64,000 nucleotides of DNA from Salticus scenicus (Eukaryota > Arthropoda > Arachnida > Araneae > Salticidae): the NCBI GenBank assembly GCA_963930645.1, contig OZ005648.1, positions 198,097,542-198,161,541 on the forward strand, given 5' to 3'. The notes beneath the pieces were generated by a model. The model saw nothing but the letters and a program-made list of their open reading frames with translations. It did not search any database and was not told the origin of the DNA. Positions 46,146-57,419 of the stretch are shown here, one piece after another. A program made the translations under genes and the position numbers. Positions within the stretch are counted from its first letter, which is position 1, and each line of letters starts with the position of its first letter.

Positions 46146-47394
46146 ATATATATATATATATTATATTAAATTATAAAGTTTTGATCAATGAAGCACAAAT
46201 AAGTAAAAAACAGGATTAATTTCACTGTATTATCTTCATTATAATATGAATTCAATTTACACTTCAGTCTAAGTAACACGTGGCCGGCTATGCTAACACC
46301 AAAAATTTAAAAAGTGGAAATAATTGAATTATACGAAATTTATTAATAGGTTAAAAAGTTGAAGATTCTTTGTGTAGATGGCAGCACCAAATATATTTCA
46401 GCTTTCATTTCAACCCAGTCGAAAGGTATCGACATCTGTTAGAATCATTTGGAGTTAACAGATAATTGTGACTGTCAAATAATAACAGACAAATAATTAG
46501 CAATAAATTAAAATTGCGACTATAATTTGAGATTTAAACTATCCTATCTCTCAAGTTGGATCGAACTGCACATGGTATGCGAATTTTATTATAATCGGTT
46601 AAGTGGTTTAGGAGTCCATTGAGGACAAACATTGTGACACGAGATTTATATATATTAAGATATATATATAATAAAATATTTTCGTCTTATTTCCATTTAC
46701 GTAAAAATATATAATTTTCTTTCTCATTTAGAATTAAATGGTTGCTTGCACATTAGTTCAAGATGAGGGACAGTCCTAAATGGGGCATCTTCTTTAAATG
46801 TTGTTAAAATAAACATCATTTCCTTGAGAACTTCTGCAAAAATATCAAGAAAAATTCAGAAATAAATTTATTTTTTTTGAAGAACAAATAGTAGGGAAGT
46901 ATCTTGAACTTGTAATGTATAAAAGTTTGAGGTACATAAAAAGATAAATATTTCAGCATCTTTTAAGCAATTGTATTTCTTTAACATCAATATAATGGAT
47001 TATTATTATTATTTTCTATATTCATTTTACAAAAAGCTAATTAATGCATTTACATAGAAAAATACTTAATATACTAAAATACAATAAAAAACTTCATAAA
47101 CAAACATTAAATATAATTTAGTAAAAACAAAAAAAAATTGCATTATTGTCAATATAATTATTTTTTTGTTTGCGTGAAACAGTTAAAATGCTTAATTTAA
47201 CGTGCCAATATGCACGAAAAATGTAGGAGAAAATAAATGGAAGTTTAAAAAGAAACCAAAATTTTTGATAGAGTTAGAAAAAAAAAAAAAAAAATTAATA
47301 TATTCAATTTTAAATTTCTGTTTTCTTTTCCATTCGTTAGAATATATTTTAAACTTTTTTTTAAGCACAAATATCTGTGTTGAGGTTTAGGTAT
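46146..47394. other. AT-rich sequence with a repeat 3' end
   Basis: 46535-46665 repeats the end of the element above: CTATCCTATCTCTCAAGTTGG, GTGGTTTAGGAGTCCATTG, AGGACAAACATTGTGACACG, ending ATATATTAAGAT. The remainder has no recognised gene. Confidence 0.5.
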
Positions 47395-47697
47395 AGGTTG
47401 AGAGAGTTTTACGTCTAATTAGAGCTACGTAATAGGCAGATTGCGCGGCATTTGATTCACCCTAAGTGTGGTCCGAAGACATGTAACCACAATTTTGATT
47501 TTCTACGGAGGGGATGTCTTCTACACACCTAAATGCATTATTTTTACGGAACATGAAGCTAATTGCAACCACGATGGATTTTACGTGCGCCAGATACGAT
47601 TAATGTACTACATGACGGTGTTTGGCCGACTGGAGTACCGAACCCACAATGCTTCGATTACGAGCTCTATGTTCGACTAACCACGCTACCATGGCCT
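47395..47697 (-). repeat. tRNA-derived SINE (type II)
   Basis: On the minus strand it starts GGCCATGGTAGCGTGGTTAG (A-box-like) and then GTGGGTTCGGTACTCC (B-box-like) about 45 bp later. The body contains CATCGTGGTTGCAATTAGC and ends near GAGCTCTAATTAGACG-like text related to the SINE at 18170. The apparent open frame across it is incidental. Confidence 0.6.
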
Positions 47698-47837
47698 AAA
47701 AATCTTTAGGAAAATGTTTCAAATTTTATAAATAAAATTTTATCACAGTTAAATTGACGTTAGCGGATTTAAAAAAAAATTAATATCAATAAATTTCTGA
47801 TTCTCTTTTAAACTAATGCAATAATTGCGCTATATGG

Positions 47838-47868
<31 letters not shown>

Positions 47869-48059
47869 GGAAAAGTTTTGCATAGATAAGAAATCAAACT
47901 TGACAGAACGTTAAAGCGATTGTTTTCAACTTCAACACCTTCATTTTTAGCTTTATTTTATATTCAACAGAAGAAAGAAAAAAAATATTATGAATTTTCA
48001 TACATATAAATTTAGGATCCAAATAAACAGCGATTTAAAAAGAAAGCTTGTTTAGCATA
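47698..48059. other. AT-rich spacer
   Basis: A homopolymer at about 47837-47865. Nothing else is recognised. Confidence 0.5.
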
Positions 48060-48430
48060 ATATTTCCTTTTATATTCAAAAGAAAATAAATTGGATTCGT
48101 AAATACTTTCTATTTCCGGTTTTTTATGGATTTGCAAGTTTTGAGAGCTCCAGAACACAGTTTGAACATTTTTAGAAACTGTCTATGTGTGTGGGTGTGA
48201 CAAAAATTTCCTGCCAACTAGAGTTCGAAAATTAATGAGCAGAATTTCATATAAATTTATATGTATCTGTACCTTGACATAAATAAATGACTATCAATTT
48301 TTGGTGCAACTTTCCTAACAGGTGACGCTGTCATCCAGTGTATTCTTAATTTTTACTATGGTAGCATAGGAAGAAATTTTGTATAAATGTACAAAATGAG
48401 ACTTATTTTTTAACCAATAATTTTGAAGGT
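48060..48430 (-). repeat. HINE-like repeat (family B), minus strand
   Basis: Read on the minus strand it shows GTTGATAGTCATTTATTTATG, then a CACACCCACACACATAGAC tract, CAAAACTTGCAAATCC, and a decayed terminal hairpin near 48062-48085. Colinear with the copy at 37890. Confidence 0.6.
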
Positions 48431-48690
48431 CCACCAGCGGCCGAGAGGTTCTGTCCTCTAAGCTGGTAGATCTGAGGTGTTCAGTTCACAGTTGGGATTG
48501 TCGGTTTTGCCGTTCGGAGTTTTCCGTAGTATTTTTAGAAACTTGCGTAAATAGGGCGATTATCCATTAGAACACCCCCCTCCCCTCCCCACGGAGAGCA
48601 CTCCCTCTCAGAATTAGGATCCTAGTGCAGTCAATCGGCTTTAATACTGACACCAACACACATACACCAATAATTGTGAGATTATATATA
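48431..48690 (+). repeat. tRNA-derived SINE (type I)
   Basis: Head CCAGCGGCCGAGAGGTTCTG then GGTGTTCAGTTCACAG (weak B box). The body has CGGAGTTTTCCGTAGTATTTT, CACGGAGAGCACTCC and CAGTCAATCGGCTTTAATAC. The left boundary of tandem duplication copy A falls inside its head at 48477, so copy B has a headless version. Confidence 0.65.
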
Positions 48691-49789
48691 TATGTATGTA
48701 TATAATAGTCAACTAGGAATTTTTTTTTTTTTTTTTTTTTGTATATGTATAAGAATATATAGAATCACCCAATACTCATCAGGGAAGAAGGAGCGTGTGT
48801 GAATTTTCGATAATTTTTAAAAGACTCCTAAATACTTTTAAATCGTTTGGGGATCAATATATGTGTGATAATTGGAAACAGTGTCATCGACATTTCTCAT
48901 TTAAAATAAATAAATAAATAAATAAAAGGACTTTCCTTCGATAATTAGTGTTATATTTCTCTGAGATGAAAATCATCTGTATTCATCATGGAAAATAATT
49001 TTAATAAATAATTTGTACTGAGTTAACTTGTAGAGGAAAATATAAAAACTAACTTTGAGGTGGTCATAACTTACTGTTTTAATTTTACATGAATCTAAAC
49101 AATGTATTTATCTAAAAAGAAAGAAAAAAATTAATGATTTTTTTTTTTTTTTTTTTTTTAAATGCAATGAAATTAATTTCTCTCAAATATTACGAAAATT
49201 GGTTTTTTAAAGTACGTATTAAGGTAAAAGAATGTTTGATACAAAAATGAACATTTTTAAAGGTTTATTCAAAAACTGTACATTATTAACACTAATATGC
49301 TTCACAATTAACTAAGATAGTATTCCGTAAATAAATTACACTATCGCGAAAAATGATTTTTTGAAATACTTTTCTGATATTAAGTTAATTGATTATTAAT
49401 TTATTTTTAAAGTAATTAAAAAGTAGCTTAGTGTATTTTTTAATCTTTAAAGAAACTAATTTAAGGAAAATTATGGAAAAAGTATTTTCATCATGTTTTT
49501 GTGTGTTATTTGCCAGATTTCATTCCAGTAGAATTAGACAACTTTTCCTTGATAATATACATAATAATTATTTATATATAAATATCAACTTATTTCAAAT
49601 GTAAACATATTCGCCATTACACAGAATGAAACTATACAGTAGTTAACGCGCTTTAAATTAGTTAAGAAATTATATAACAAATATATATACATATATATTT
49701 GTATTATCATTTGAGCAATTATATATATATATACATATACAGTAACTGTCGCTTAATAAATTCACTGATTAATAAAATAAGCCGCTTAA
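48691..49789. other. AT-rich part of copy A, no gene
   Basis: Colinear with 55312-56327. (AT)n stretches at about 48685-48705 and 49680-49740. The empty site for the transposon of copy B is at 49690-49704 (TSD ATAT at 49693-49696). Confidence 0.6.
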
Positions 49790-50017
49790 CCCGTTAGTAG
49801 TCGCTAGTTGGTCGATTTGCCGCCCATCCTTCAGTGTTGTGTGATTTTTTTATTCAATAGCCACCAAAAATTTTTAGAAGTGGCATTTGATATACATAAA
49901 ACGCGAATAAAATCAAAGAAACGTTGATCACATCACTTCTTAAAATTATTGGTGACAGTTAAATAAAAAGTGCACAATCTGTAATAGGTGGCGCTGTCTA
50001 TAGCGACTACTAACGGG
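49790..50017. mobile_element. piggyBac-type MITE, 228 bp
   Basis: Ends CCCGTTAGTAGTCGCTA and TAGCGACTACTAACGGG are perfect inverse repeats. It is flanked by TTAA (49786-49789 and 50018-50021). Copy B has GCCGCTTAATCTGATC with a single TTAA at 59692-59695, a clean empty site. The CCC start and TTAA target fit piggyBac. The interior is non-coding, with ATTTTTTTATTCAATAGCCACC on the left. Confidence 0.93.
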
Positions 50018-50021
50018 TTAA

Positions 50022-50555
50022 TCTGATCAAATTGGCAGGACCGGAATCAAATCAATACAAACTACTTTTAAAGCTGCTGCTTAATAAAATCAGCATCGCC
50101 GTTTAATAAACTCAAAAATATCATTTACGCACCCCCCCAAAAAAATGTATTTACAGTGAGATTTTTTTTTTAAATAAAAAAATTAATTAAAGCACAACAA
50201 TCCCTCCGTTATCGCTCATTCTCGAAAATTTTACACTTGCAGCATAGTTACAAATTAAACACGCCCCATAACTTATCTCGGTAACAATTTCAAGCAACGT
50301 ATTTTTCAAAGCGCAATAATAAGATAAAAATTCGATTTGATTTGCAAATGATATATATATATATATATTAATTTTTAATTATTAAAAGACAATTTCTAGT
50401 TCTTATGTTGAAATAACTATATATCAAGAAGTTTAAGCTGAAAGATCTTAAATTTACAAGAAAAACGTGAACTTATGGTAAAGTAATGATGATTTTCCTC
50501 AAAGAAAAGCGCATAGGAACTTGGAATGCGTTTAATTTACTTATATCGAAGGAAT
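50022..50555. other. AT-rich part of copy A, no gene
   Basis: Colinear with 59696-60216 in copy B, apart from copy-specific gaps around (AT)n at about 50350-50368. No gene. Confidence 0.55.
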
Positions 50556-51540
50556 AATTAATTAATTATCGATCAAAAATTAATAAATATTTTTTTATAA
50601 TTTCTTTATTCGCTACCTTTCGAAATTTCGGGGTTTTCCACACGCCGCGTAATTAATTTTACGATCCAATTATTTCAACCACACTCCAAATGTACATTTT
50701 TTTGTGAAAAATCCCAAATAAGCTTGTAACTCTAACACATTTTTGTTTATTTACTATGACTTGTGTGATCATAAGGGGTTTTTCCCAAAAAACAACCGTT
50801 GGAAAGTGGTTGAAATCATTGGATCTACAAATTAATTACACGGCATGTGAAAAAACCCTTAAGAAATTTCAACTTTTGGAAAATATCTAAAATCTAGCTC
50901 GTTCTTTTTCGTACAATTCACTTAATTTTTATTCTATTCAAATGCACTTTTCATAAAAGTTGCCCAATACATCTAGCTTTCAATCTATGCAATAAAAAAT
51001 GTTTTACCTTTCGCACATGCGCAGTAAAAACGTTTTTCATAAAAATGTTCATATTTCATGAAATATTTCAGATATTTGTATTCCGATTGCAGTATATTGT
51101 TTTAAAAGTATTTTTCCAGCTTATCTGAAAGTGGCGTTAAAAACTCTGTATATTATAAATAAAAAACATGTTCATATTTTTTGGAGTTTAAAAAAAAATG
51201 CTTATATCTCCCTTATTTAACATGCTATTGCCACACAAATTCATTCATCCATCAACTGAACTGTGTCTATATTAACATATCCTAAAGTTACAGTTCATTT
51301 CGTTTACTTAACGATACAGGGTGATCACAAACATTATTAATTTTGCCCAATTTGTTACCGGCCCCCTAATTGTTGTCTTAAACCAATCTTCACTGAAAAA
51401 CATGAGGAAGACACAGTTCTTTAAATACCCAATGTTTGAAAACATTTCATTGAGAGAAAAGTTTTTAATTTGAAAAAAAAAAAAAAAAAAAAAAAAACTG
51501 ATCATTTGCAAATCTTTCTAAACTTTTAAACAGGGGTGTA
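50556..51540. other. Segment present only in copy A
   Basis: Copy B jumps from GAAGGGACAATTAATTATAT into an (AT)n run and resumes at AATTGCTCAAAAAGAAAATAAAC. Copy A has about 985 bp between the matching points. The segment includes an inverted-repeat pair (50617-50880), and at 51310-51465 a stretch starting TACAGGGTGATCACAAACATT. It may be an insertion in A or a deletion in B across AT-rich sequence. Confidence 0.65.
50617..50880. repeat. MITE-like inverted repeat pair
   Basis: Arms of about 75 bp: GAAATTTCGGGGTTTTCC, GCGTAATTAATTTTACGATCCAAT and ATTTCAACCAC at the left are mirrored by CATTGGATCTACAAATTAATTAC, CACGGCATGTG and CTTAAGAAATTTCAAC at the right. The target duplication is unresolved. 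Confidence 0.6.
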
Positions 51541-52565
51541 TATATATAATTGCCCAAGAAGAAAATAAACAAAAATATTTAAATGTAAATTAATTTTAAC
51601 GTTTTTATAAATATAAAAATAGAACAAACATATGTTTATTCCTTATACAAAAGAAAATATATGTATACATTAATTAAAAAATATTTAACAAGCATACAGT
51701 GTGAAATCAAAGTTGCAGGATAATTGAATTTTGGATTAAAAGTTCTCATGAAAAAGGTTTAAAATTGTACAAAGAAGCTCCTTTTTCAAAAGAAACTACT
51801 TTTTACTGAAAAACATAAAAAGAAATTTGATTTTTCAGCATTTTTTTTTTCCTTTTTCCAAACAGAAAATGTGACAACGTAATTACGTTACCTTCCGAAA
51901 TCAGAAGAGAAATGTTATTTAGCTTTGTTTAGGCAGCAAAATAATAAGTGGATGGGATAAAAAAAAAAAAGAGAAAGTAAAGGAAGAGAAAGTAAAGGAA
52001 AAGAAAGTTAAGGAGAGACAGAGAGAGAGAGGGAAAAAAAAAAGGTTTTAAATATTTTGTAGTCTTTTATTTTTCTTTAATTTAGAATTTGATTCAAATT
52101 TCAAAGATGTAAAAGAAATAAATTTATAAATAAAAATAAAAAATAAAATAAAATAAATATACTTCTGCATTTTTCTTCTTCTTATTAAAATGCAAAATTG
52201 TAACAGTATTTCATATATATGACGAAATTATAAGGCAAATTGCGCAATTGTAAAAAAGCATGCGCAGCGCATAAATTCTAATAAAATCGAAACAGGCTAA
52301 TTATGTTAGTTTATAATAATATCAAATAAAGTAGCTAATTACATTAATAATAATAAAACACAAGAAAAATAAAACGACCAAAAAGATAATAATAATAATG
52401 ATAATCTGGTGTGTTAAAACAATACAACTTCCAGTACCCAAACTATTTAACATATTATACACTCTTATTGAACAAATCAAACACATATCAATTTTTCTCT
52501 CAGAGCAAAAGAACGTATGCATACGTCGTAAAGACATATAAAACAGATAAATAATGAGTTAAAAA
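51541..52565. other. Nearly identical part of copy A, no gene
   Basis: Matches 60243-61265 with very few differences. Purine-rich tracts occur near 51960-52040. The short minus-strand frame at 52322-52537 is also open in copy B, but only because the copies are almost identical. It has no protein-like features. Confidence 0.6.
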
Positions 52566-52760
52566 AAAAAAAATTCTTATCAGGTCGGAGGAAGACACGA
52601 CCCTTCGTCAGGCGAACAAAGGAGACACGAGTGCTGCAATCAGAGCGGTTGTGCTTACTTTATTCGCCTGACAAAGAATCGTGCATTCTTTCGATCCGAA
52701 ACAATTGTTGCGAGTTCTAGCATTTTCTGGTGTTTATTCAAAGTTTTGTACTAATTACCA
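52566..52760. repeat. Head-to-head hammerhead-like motifs (copy A)
   Basis: Minus strand, 52566-52616: TTCGCCTGACGAAGGGTCGTG, with an intact CUGANGA-type core and a stem II pair GGTCG/CGACC, but the 3' GAAA box and stem I partner are lost. Plus strand, 52665-52725: ATTCGCCTGACAAAG, then CGATCCGAAACAATTGTTGCGAG, with an intact GAAA box, short stem III and stem I partner, but CUGANGA mutated. The two are inverted and about 50 bp apart, centred near 52640. Downstream text is shared with 3200-3260. Best read as decayed Penelope-like terminal-repeat remnants. Confidence 0.45.
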
Positions 52761-53032
52761 ATTTCTAAAATTTAAAACAGACCTACTCAATCAGGATAAC
52801 TAGTAATCAAATAATACATGCGAAACGACACCTAATAAATATAATAATATGCTTTTAAAAAATTAAAGAACACGCTTTTATAGAAATGTGAACTAAAAAG
52901 CACAAAATATCTATCTTGGTATTAAAATGTAGGGTAAGAGAAATCGGGTGAGTGACACACCATAATATTTACATACATTTAAATCTTTAATTAAAATAAT
53001 TTAGAATTAAACAAAAACCATTTTTAAAAAAT

Positions 53033-53102
53033 CTCCCCTGACTGGGCTCGAACGCTAGACCTTTAGGTTCGTAGCGCGGCGCTCTACTTCACAGCCACGG
53101 AG
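53033..53102 (-). repeat. tRNA-like sequence (copy A), not a functional tRNA
   Basis: Seventy bases with CTCC/GGAG closing pairs, TGGCTGTGAAGTAGAGC resembling a D arm with A box, and GCGTTCGAGCCC resembling a B box. The anticodon and T stems do not pair properly, so it is a SINE head or tRNA pseudogene. An identical copy is at 61733-61804. Confidence 0.5.
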
Positions 53103-53219
53103 TTCACGTAGGGAAAGTCTTTTTTTACAATATAGATTTTTTGTTTGCTCCCAGAGCGGTTACAAACATACATGCACGTGAAGCTAATAAAAGCGTGTTA
53201 GAAACAAGTTTATGCAGCA

Positions 53220-53960
53220 AAATTGAAGAAAGTCGTTATTAGAGTCGTTTTTGAGATATTGACTTTTGGTTTCTCTTCAGATTTTTACCAAAATTCAGAA
53301 AGCTGAATTATTCATCAGAAACGATCAACTACATACGAAAGGATATTTAGAAGGGAGTTAATACGGTGAGTTTGGAAAAACAAATCCTGTACGAAAGGAT
53401 ATTTAGAAGGGAGTTAATACGGTGAGTTTGAAAAAAAAATCCTGTACTAAAGGATATTTAGAAGGAAGTTAATACGGTGAGTTTGAAAAAACGCCTTTTG
53501 AGCCTTTTTTAAGAAAGGCACAAACGAGATCTGAAATTGAGCTACTATTAATTTTCCTTAAGTAATCAACTAATACATATTAAAGGACATCTAAAAGGGC
53601 CTTTATATAGCAACTTTGAAGAAAATCGTTTTAGGTGTTTTTGAACTACGGATGTACGATCCCACTTCTGGTTTTCCAATTTTCATCAAAAGTTGAAAAA
53701 ATCATTTGTACACTATGACCTGCTTTAATTTTAAAGTGTCGTCGTTATTTCTTTGTTAGTTTTGGAGATATAATCGTCAGAAGATTCTACACATACATAT
53801 GCACATACGCGCATAAATACTGAATAATTGCCAATTTTTTTTTTTAACTCAGGTGACCTTAACACTTGTAAATCAGATGAAAACTTGATATAGATTTTTT
53901 TGACTGAATACAGTACTTCCATTACCTACTGTAGTCGGGTAATGGAAGTAAAAAAAAAAA
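53220..53960 (+). repeat. HINE-like repeat (family E, copy A)
   Basis: Begins near AGAGTCGTTTTTGAGATATTG. Three tandem units of about 53-56 bp (CTGTACGAAAGGATATTTAG, GGGAGTTAATACGGTGAGTTT) occupy 53330-53490. Then come ACATACATATGCACATACGC, a tail with AACACTTGTAAATCAGATGAA and a terminal hairpin with perfect 12-bp arms ACTTCCATTACC and GGTAATGGAAGT at about 53910-53950, followed by an A-run. Confidence 0.75.
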
Positions 53961-54104
53961 AAAAAAGTGGGTGGGGGGAGGGTAGAAAAAAGAACTTGTA
54001 AAATTTGCAATAGTAGTTTTCGGTCACAATGCCTCACGACACATTTTTGGGCAAAAAGAATAATATAGAAATGCTTTCTTGCTGTTTTCCGGAAGAACTT
54101 GTGC

Positions 54105-54310
54105 CTAATATTTTCACATGACGAAGTATCGCAATTAAAGTTTTTCTAACCAAAAACGGTTGTTGCGTATTTCATGGTATTTATTTAGTAAATTCTTATC
54201 TTTATATAATAATCATTCATTTATAAATCACAGAAAATCACGTTAATATAATAAAATGAAATTGAACATTTCTATAATAATCTCCAATAAAACAAAATTA
54301 AAACGAAAAT
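54105..54310 (+). repeat. Third hammerhead-like fragment (copy A)
   Basis: CACATGACGAAGTATCGC and CCAAAAACGGTTGTTGCG are recognisable relatives of the motif at 52665, with the first core base changed. TTCATGGTATTTATTTAGTAAATTC matches the downstream text of the other copies. The hAT insertion of copy B lies at the position corresponding to 54260. Confidence 0.4.
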
Positions 54311-55121
54311 GATCTATCACTACAACGCATTATAATAATTTAGCATAAACAAATAGTCAACTAATGAAAAAAAAAAAAAAAGTTCTGAGCGGTATATTAT
54401 GCAGATTAACCTAATAAATTACCTTCAGTAACAAAAATCTTAAAATTAATTACAGTCTTATGCAATTATGAACCCAGTAATTGGATGTTGGTGGTATTCT
54501 TTCTTTGAAACAACAAAGTATTATATTACATATCATTAGTTAATAATTATCTCTGGCAAATTGTCAAATCTTTTGTTTATTAGAATCCCTAAATAAGTAA
54601 CTGTTTGAATGCTTTTTCAATGCATTTTAAGCAAACCATATCCTTCTGGCAAACTTCCTGTAGTACATTTTGATTAAAGATTCTGTATAAACAAATTATT
54701 AACTGAAAAAAAAAAAAATCTATGTGAATTTCAGTGTAGGATTTAAGAATATATTCATTTTCTTGATGTATTAAAACTGTTAATAAAATTGTGAAATATC
54801 TTTAATTAAGCGAGTAAATGCATGTATATAGTTATTTTATTAAAATAATAAAACGCTCTTAATTTTGGAATAAATTACCGTATTTTAGAGCGTAATGTTA
54901 ACGGCATGAAAACAAAGATGAAACGATGAAAATTGTTAGATAAAGCTTGTTTAATTAAAGTTAAATACACTCTTATTTACAAGTTTAACAAGATTTACGA
55001 ATGATCAGTTTTTCAATTCAAAACTTATCTCTTGATGAAATGTTTTTCAACACTGGGTGTGTAAAGAACAGAGTCTTCCTAATGTTTTTCAGTGAAGATT
55101 ATGTTACTAGTTCAGTACTAA
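54311..55121. other. AT-rich end of copy A, no gene
   Basis: 54311-54784 is matched by 63511-64000. At 55030-55105 is GATGAAATGTTTTTCAACAC through TTTTTCAGTGAAGATT, the inverse of a stretch at 51374-51460. It lies directly against the junction with copy B. Confidence 0.55.
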
Positions 55122-56327
55122 GTGTTCAGTTCACAGTTGGGATTGTCGGTTTTGCCGTTCGGAGTTTTCCGTAGTATTTTTAGAAACTTGCGTAAATAGG
55201 GCAATCATCCATTAGACCCCCCCTCCCCTCCCCACGGAGAGCACTCCCTCTCAGGCTTAGGATCCTAGTGCAGTCAATCGGCTTTAATACTGACACCAAC
55301 ACATACACCGATAATTGTAAGATTATATATATACATATATATATATATAAATAATAGTCAACTAGGAATTTTTTTTTGTATATGTATAAAAATATATAGA
55401 AACACCCAATACTCATCAGGGAAGAAGGTGTGTATGTGTGAATTTTCGATATTTTTTAAAAGACTCCTAAATACTTTTAAATCGTTTGGAGATCAATATA
55501 TGTGTGATAATTTGAAACAGTGTCATCGCATTTAAAATAAATAAGTAAATAAATAAATAAAAGGACTTTCCTTCCATAATTAGTGTTATACTTCTCTGAG
55601 ATGAAAATCGTCTGTATTCATTATGGAAAATAATTTTTATAAATAATTTGCACTGAGTTAAGTTGTAGAGGAAAATATAAAAACTAATTTTGAAATGGCC
55701 ATAACTTAGTGTTTTAATTTTACATCAATCTAAACAATGTATTTATCTAAAAAGAAAGAAAAAAAAAAATGAATGTTTTTTTAAAAAAACACAATGAAAT
55801 TAATTTCTCTCAAATATTACGAAAATCGGCTTTTTAAAGTACGTATTAAGGTAAAAGAATGCATGTAACAAAAATGAACATTTTAAAAGTTTATTGAAAA
55901 ACTGTTCATTATTAACACTAATATGTTTCACAATTAACTAAGATAGTATTTTGCAAATAAATTACACTATCGCGAAAAATGTTTTTTTGAAATACTTTTT
56001 TGATATTGAGTTAATTGATTATTAATTTATTTTTAAAGTAATTAAAAAATAGCTTAGTATATTTTTTAATCTTTAAAGAAACTAATTTAAGGAAAATTAT
56101 GAAAAAAGTATTTTCATCACGTTTTTGTGTGTTATTTGCCAGATTTCATTCAAGTAGAATTAGACAACTCTTCCTTGATAATATACCTAATAATTATTGA
56201 TATATAAATATCAACTTATTTCCAATGTAAAAATATTCGCCTTTACACAGAATGAAACTATACAGTAATTAACATGTTTTAAAATTAGTTAAGAAATTAT
56301 ACAACAAATATATATATATACATATAT

Positions 56328-56830
56328 GGGTCATTCCATGTCAAATCAACGAAAAAAAGTAGCATTTTTGACCTGACCCCCCTCAGATTTCTATGAAATT
56401 TGGCTCATTTATTTGTTCTATAGAGAAATGAATCTGTACCAATTAATAAGTCCCTACCTCTTTTAGTTTTTGATATACAGGGCTGCAAAAATGCAAATTT
56501 TCAAAATTCTTGTTTTACAAATGTGCCCATATATCCTTCCCTAATTGACTTAGAGGTATAAATTTGGTATCATTAGAAAGCTTATAATACAGGCTTTCAA
56601 AGGATATATCGCATGCACACATTTTTAAAATTTTTCATTTCAAGGTCAAACTTTTTTACCTTTGACCTTCAATAACTCAAAAAGTGCATTTTTTATTTTC
56701 TTTTAAAAAATATATGTTGTTCCTGCATTTATTATCTATAATTACTGTGATTTTCAGAATGGGATTGCCATGGGATGCTCAGTTATAAATTAAAATGTAA
56801 CATCTATCAGTGTATTCATACTAACATCAG
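56328..56830 (+). repeat. Outer left inverted repeat
   Basis: Pairs with 59108-59598. Contains CTAATTGACTTAGAGGTATAA, GAAAGCTTATAATACAGGC and CAGAATGGGATTGCCATGGG. Confidence 0.85.
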
Positions 56831-57345
56831 GGTCATTCCAAGTCAAATCAACGAAAAAAAGTAACATTCTTAACCTGATCCTGTTATTATTTTCTTTTTA
56901 TTGGGCTCAGATATTATGTTTATATAGAAATTAATTAATACTGATTAAAAAGTCTGCATCTATTTTGGTTTCTGTGATAATAAACTTCAAAAATGGGCAA
57001 AATATGTTAGTTTTTGCATTATGCATATTGCGTAAGTCATAACTTGTTCCCTAATTGTCCCAGAACCTTATTTTTGCTGTTATTAGAAAGTGCTTGAATA
57101 GGCCTTTCATTTGATGTATGACATACACATATTTCTGGGATTTTCAATTTCAAGGTCAAAAACTTCGACCTATATTTCAAAAAGTGTATTTCTTAAAAAA
57201 TAAATAAATAAATAAATAAATAAATAAATATGGTATTCTTACATAAATATATTGTAAAATATCTGTGCATATTAATTTGGGATTTCTATGGGATTCTGAA
57301 TTAAATTAAAATGTTAATTTGTGTGTCTCACCTTCATAATACAGT
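56831..57345 (+). repeat. Inner left inverted repeat
   Basis: A diverged relative of the outer repeat, with the same order of landmarks (CCCTAATTG, TTTCAAGGTCAAA, TTTCAAAAAGTG). Its first about 150 bp pair with 58975-59107 on the minus strand. A (AAAT)n tract is at about 57196-57230. Confidence 0.8.
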
Positions 57346-57382
57346 ATTAGATTTTTTTAAAGAAAAAAAAAAAAAAAAACTT

Positions 57383-57419
<37 letters not shown>

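Larger units (their letters stand above)
48477..55121 (+). repeat. Large tandem duplication, copy A
   Basis: Direct repeat of 55122-64000. Colinearity runs from GTGTTCAGTTCACAG at the left to GATGTATTAAAACTGTTAAT near 54784, where copy B leaves the window. 54785-55121 is either the last part of the unit or a spacer. Copy A has a private TTAA-flanked MITE (49790-50017) and a private segment of about 1 kb (50556-51540). Copy B has private insertions at 56328-59598 and 62978-63476. The right part is nearly identical between copies and the left part is several percent diverged, by eye. Confidence 0.9.

Noticed and set aside
52322..52537. Small minus-strand frame conserved at 61023-61238 with one residue change
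   Set aside because: The flanking non-coding DNA is equally identical because of the recent duplication, so conservation says nothing about coding.
53033..53102. Possible functional tRNA gene
   Set aside because: Only four or five acceptor pairs form, and the anticodon and T stems do not pair.
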